The notes under the pieces were generated by a model that saw only the letters and a list, made by a program, of their open reading frames with translations, was not told where the DNA came from and did no database searches. Both the position numbers and the translations under genes were made by a program. A stretch of 9,807 bases of DNA. Source: an uncultured bacterium (GTDB lineage: Bacteria > Hydrogenedentota > Hydrogenedentia > Hydrogenedentales > SLHB01). This document shows positions 7,597-9,807 of this stretch, piece by piece. Every line of letters begins with the position of its first letter. The stretch's first letter is position 1. The DNA is taken from the NCBI GenBank assembly GCA_937928585.1, contig CALEZK010000276.1:1-9807 (forward strand), given 5' to 3'.

Positions 7597-8106
7597 GTGT
7601 ATTTCTTCAACCTGAAAGCGCTAACAAACGAACTTAAGGAACGTCCACTCACGGACCGCGAGGCGTTTCCGTACGCGATAGCATGGATCGCACTTACGTT
7701 TCTTCCACTATCGAATTCGGATCCCAAGAATTCCATCGATATCATATTCGATGTTATGGTTTATGCCGCAATCGTGCTGGGTTTTTACTGGCTGTATCGG
7801 ATAAACGGCGGACCTCACGGCATTGGATTTCTGGGCCGGTATTTGTCGCTGTTTTGGGTAATCGGCCTTTGGCTAATCTCGTTTCTAGTCATTTTAGGTA
7901 TTCCCTTCGCGATGATTGTTGGATTTGCGATAGCGGTAACGGGCATTGAGTTCGGGGCGGAGGCCGAGTCGTTGCTGTTCGGCGCCGTGATTTTGGTTGC
8001 GATAATCGCATCCCTCGGAGTCCAAGTCCGGCAAATGAAGCTAATCGCGCTTGCCTGGCCCGCAACGCCGCCACCGCCTATTGAAGAGGGAGTCGGCACG
8101 CAATGA
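7597..8106 (+). CDS. Small multi-pass membrane protein, function unknown
   Basis: The protein has 169 residues. The GTG start is supported by a strong AAAGGAGGAGGGG (7581-7593) immediately upstream. The first 24 residues are amphipathic and charged (LKALTNELKERPLTDREAF) and probably cytoplasmic. Hydrophobic segments follow at about 25-38, 50-68, 82-115 (long enough for one or two passes) and 124-142, then a short Pro-rich tail. The pattern of an N-terminal 'L-x-x-x-L-x-x-x-x-L-[ST]-x-x-E-x-F-x-Y' followed by 'N-G-G-x-x-G-x-x-F-x-x-R-Y-x-x-L' resembles a family of uncharacterised inner-membrane proteins that I recognise only by shape. No transport or enzyme motif is visible. It could share a transcript with the preceding gene (73-base gap), but its own strong ribosome binding site means it need not be translationally coupled. 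Confidence 0.75.
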   Translation: MYFFNLKALTNELKERPLTDREAFPYAIAWIALTFLPLSNSDPKNSIDIIFDVMVYAAIVLGFYWLYRINGGPHGIGFLGRYLSLFWVIGLWLISFLVILGIPFAMIVGFAIAVTGIEFGAEAESLLFGAVILVAIIASLGVQVRQMKLIALAWPATPPPPIEEGVGTQ

Positions 8107-8475
8107 GCGTGGCGATCGCCGGTGCGGTGTGCGTGGCAGTTCGCACGTTGTCTTGGGTTGATCACGCGCGGCGGTTTTGGGAGGGCGCGCGTCCCCGCGC
8201 GCTATCGCGCAACTGGCAGTCTCTTGGTTTAGGCTAGCGGTCGAGGACGACCCCCCTCCCGGTACGGTCCGTATCGCAATCTTTCATTGTCCCCGGTGTG
8301 TTTCTTGAAGTTTTCGGCGGTCAACCGGTATCGTATAGCGTTCGGTGGAACTTTATTCGCGTTACGTGCATAAACCATCTGGCGGGGGTATGGGCCGCAC
8401 TCTGCCTTGCCCCTCCTGGTAGACGTATGTGCGAATGGTCGGGCGGGCGTAGGAGCCATCTGGAGGAACATGCCG
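8107..8475. other. Intergenic gap with hairpins and weak promoter signals
   Basis: Near its start are a perfect 10-base palindrome GGCGATCGCC (8111-8120), a 5-bp hairpin (GTGCG 8129-8133 with CGCAC 8142-8146) and a stronger GC hairpin (8185-8202). A 44-codon frame (8103-8237) overlaps the preceding stop as ATGA, with GAGGGAG 10 bases upstream. It is possible but unsupported as a gene. Further right, TTGAAG (8305-8310) and TATCGT (8329-8334) are 18 bases apart and could be a weak promoter for the lipoprotein operon. Confidence 0.5.
8185..8202. terminator. GC-rich hairpin, possible terminator or mRNA structure
   Basis: A perfect 7-bp stem (GCGCGCG at 8185-8191 with CGCGCGC at 8196-8202) has a TCCC loop and lies about 80 bases after the membrane-protein stop. 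There is no T run on either side (TATCGCGC follows on the plus strand), so it lacks the tail of a classic intrinsic terminator. It may instead protect the 3' end or help a Rho-type stop. Confidence 0.3.
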
Positions 8476-9006
8476 ATGCGGTCTAATAAGGTCTTTTCGT
8501 GGATCCGTGGAGGTCTTGCGCTGTTGTGCGTCTTTGGGTTAAGCGCAACCCTGACAGGCTGTACGACGATGCAGAACCCGTTCCAGAAAGCGTCGACGCC
8601 GCCCCCGGCGGAACTGCCGCCGGACACGGGTCCGCCGCTGGCGGCTGAGCCGGGTCCGCCGCCGCCAGAGCCGGGCTTGCCGCTTGCGCCGACGCAGCGG
8701 TTTGCGGATGTGCCGCTTCCGCAGGGCACGAAGGAAGACCCGGACAAGACGTTCGTCTACGAGGACAAGAACGTGCAGGTTGGCCGGATGGTGTATACGA
8801 CGCGCGCGACGGTAAACGAACTCGCGCAGTTCTATATTAATGAAGCGCCCACGGGTGGCTGGCGGTTGGTGAATAACATCCAGGCGGCGGGGCAGGAGTT
8901 GCAGTATCTGAAGCCGGGCAAGCGCCTTGTGGTAATCGTGCGCGACCTCGGTCCGACAAAGGGAAGGCAACTCTGGTTGACGGTCACGCCGGACAGCACT
9001 CAATGA
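8476..9006 (+). CDS. Lipoprotein with Pro-rich linker and conserved C-terminal alpha/beta domain
   Basis: The protein has 176 residues from the ATG at 8476, chosen because GGAGG (8462-8466) is 9 bases upstream; the in-frame ATG at 8470 would leave only 3. The signal peptide ends in a good lipobox, LTGC, with Cys29 as the lipidation site. Thr at +2 does not signal inner-membrane retention, so outer-membrane anchoring is likely if the cell is Gram-negative. Residues about 40-75 are a Pro-rich, low-complexity linker. The globular part (about 76-176) has V-P-L-P, then VGRMVYTTRAT, then ELAQFYINEAPTGGWRLV and ELQYLKPGKRLVVIV. This order (VPxP, strand, 'F-Y-x-x-x-x-P-x-x-G-W-x-L', strand with 'L-x-x-K-x-x-K/R') recurs in small lipoproteins of environmental bacteria that I cannot name or assign a function. 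It is first in a tight operon: its TGA overlaps the next ATG. Confidence 0.85.
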   Translation: MRSNKVFSWIRGGLALLCVFGLSATLTGCTTMQNPFQKASTPPPAELPPDTGPPLAAEPGPPPPEPGLPLAPTQRFADVPLPQGTKEDPDKTFVYEDKNVQVGRMVYTTRATVNELAQFYINEAPTGGWRLVNNIQAAGQELQYLKPGKRLVVIVRDLGPTKGRQLWLTVTPDSTQ

Positions 9007-9506
9007 GGTTCCGCTTCCGTGGTGCAGCGTTGGCGCGGTACGGAGTTTTCCTGCCGGTACTGTTGATAACGACGCTGTGCACGGGAAGTTGTTTGAGCAA
9101 TCTTCCGGTCGACATTCCGGGCGTGACCACGCCGGGGCCGACGGATGAGCAGCAGATTGTGTCGCTGCTGGAAGATGTGCATCGCGGCATGCAGTCGCGG
9201 CGCGTGTTCAAGGTGCTCGCGCACGTATCGCGCACGTATCGCGATGATTCCGGGCGTGACTACGACATGCTTGAACAATATCTGACGGAGTTGTTTCGCA
9301 ATTACAAGTTGATAGAAGTGACGCGCGTTCGGCCCAAGGTGCTTGTACAAGGGGACAGGGCTCGCGCTATCGAAACGTTCGGATCGCGCGCGGTGCCGTT
9401 TAACGACGCCGAGCATCGACCGATTGAAGTGCACGGGCAAATGAACATCTACCTGCAACGTTTCGGCAACGAATGGAAAATTGTCGAATGGGGCAGGGTT
9501 TATTAA
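9003..9506 (+). CDS. NTF2-like (SnoaL/DUF4440-type) exported protein, possible lipoprotein
   Basis: The protein has 167 residues. Its ATG overlaps the previous stop codon (ATGA), a layout typical of translational coupling. The N-terminus has several Arg residues, then a hydrophobic stretch (14-26) and TGSC with Cys30. Thr at -3 of that lipobox is atypical, so lipidation is likely but not certain. Residues about 47-167 look like a cystatin-like NTF2 fold. A helical start (DEQQIVSLLEDVHRGMQSR) leads to HVSRTYRDDSGRDYDMLEQYL, then strands VRPKVLVQGDRARAIETFG and MNIYLQRFGNEWKIVEWGRVY, whose closing W-K-I-x-x-W is typical of the fold. Exported NTF2-like domains usually bind small ligands or act as scaffolds, and no catalytic residues are evident. 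It presumably works with the neighbouring lipoprotein at the envelope; that is inferred from gene order only. Confidence 0.85.
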   Translation: MRFRFRGAALARYGVFLPVLLITTLCTGSCLSNLPVDIPGVTTPGPTDEQQIVSLLEDVHRGMQSRRVFKVLAHVSRTYRDDSGRDYDMLEQYLTELFRNYKLIEVTRVRPKVLVQGDRARAIETFGSRAVPFNDAEHRPIEVHGQMNIYLQRFGNEWKIVEWGRVY

Positions 9507-9527
9507 GTGACGGAGTAGAAGGTAATC

Positions 9528-9807
9528 ATGGCTGTCGAGACGAAATCCACGAAGAGTGCCGGCGCGCCCGCGAAGAAGCCGGTGAAGTCCCTGTTTGATG
9601 AAAACGTCAAACAGGACGAGTTGACCCAGTTCGTCAACGACATCCGCGAGCGTCCGCTCCTGTATGTGGGCATTGTCGCGTTTCTTCTCGCCTGCCTCGT
9701 TGCCGGATTTCTTTACAAGGCCTACTCCGTGTCGTCACGCCAGGCCCTTATGACGGCATACGCGCGCGCGTTGGCAAAGCCGTTTGATCCTTGCACAGGC
9801 CGAAGTT
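9528..9807 (+). CDS. Inner-membrane anchored protein, probably TPR-type, 3'-truncated
   Basis: The frame opens at an ATG with AGAAGG (9517-9522) five bases upstream, 21 bases after the previous stop, and stays open to the window edge (93 codons). It begins with a Lys/Ala/Pro-rich tail (residues 1-20), then an acidic-amphipathic segment SLFDENVKQDELTQFVNDIR (21-40), one membrane helix (about 44-62, LLYVGIVAFLLACLVAG) and the start of an external region, SRQALMTAYARALAK. A cytoplasmic N-terminus, a single helix and then an Ala-rich helical start is the usual shape of membrane-anchored tetratricopeptide (YfgM-like) proteins, but the repeats lie outside the window, so this is an inference. It is third in the lipoprotein operon. 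The last 25 bases (PFDPCTGRS) look less helical than expected and may reflect a sequence-end error. Confidence 0.75.
   Translation, partial: MAVETKSTKSAGAPAKKPVKSLFDENVKQDELTQFVNDIRERPLLYVGIVAFLLACLVAGFLYKAYSVSSRQALMTAYARALAKPFDPCTGRS

Noticed and set aside
8111..8120. GGCGATCGCC palindrome containing the HIP1 octamer
   Set aside because: I noticed only this one copy; HIP1 is meaningful only when highly repeated, as in cyanobacteria.
8229..8747. 172-codon minus-strand frame across the lipoprotein start
   Set aside because: Gly/Ser/Pro low complexity comes from reading the Pro-rich linker backwards, and the plus strand has a signal peptide and lipobox here.
9219..9240. Perfect tandem 11-base repeat GCGCACGTATC
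   Set aside because: It lies inside the NTF2-like gene, and the encoded HVSRTYRDD fits the fold in one frame; a recent 11-base duplication would have broken the frame.

Overview
The window is a moderately GC-rich bacterial stretch with no rRNA, tRNA, CRISPR array or insertion sequence that I could find. It carries a GH38-type glycosidase, a secreted (alpha/alpha)6-barrel glycosidase, a YVTN-type beta-propeller with a DxDGDG-bearing C-terminal domain, and small lipoproteins. This mix suggests an environmental polysaccharide-degrading bacterium of the Planctomycetota/Verrucomicrobiota/Hydrogenedentota type. That placement is an inference from gene content and is low confidence.

Layout. Positions 1-2610 (+) hold a 5'-truncated GH38 alpha-mannosidase-family protein. 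Positions 2611-2985 are a non-coding gap with one LexA/Cheo-box-like palindrome. Positions 2986-4398 (+) encode a secreted seven-bladed YVTN-type propeller, which ends at a probable intrinsic terminator. On the opposite strand, 4456-6561 encodes a secreted (alpha/alpha)6-barrel glycoside hydrolase-like protein that converges on the propeller gene. A short AT-rich region at about 6562-6674 carries overlapping divergent promoter candidates. Positions 6675-7523 (+) encode a soluble uncharacterised protein of a type I associate with phages, and 7597-8106 (+) encode a small multi-pass membrane protein. After a second gap with a GC-rich hairpin (8107-8475) comes a tight operon running off the right edge: a lipoprotein (8476-9006), an NTF2-like lipoprotein candidate joined to it by an ATGA overlap (9003-9506), and the start of a single-pass inner-membrane protein, probably TPR-type (9528 onward).

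How the genes may work together. The two glycosidase-type proteins and the propeller fit glycan breakdown or surface interaction, but they do not form one operon. The three genes at the right edge look like an envelope module of unknown function. The observation I consider most worth checking is that the GH38 protein has Phe where the family's catalytic nucleophile and zinc-ligand Asp should be, while the other visible active-site residues are kept. I see no complete, recognisable new defence or mobile system here.
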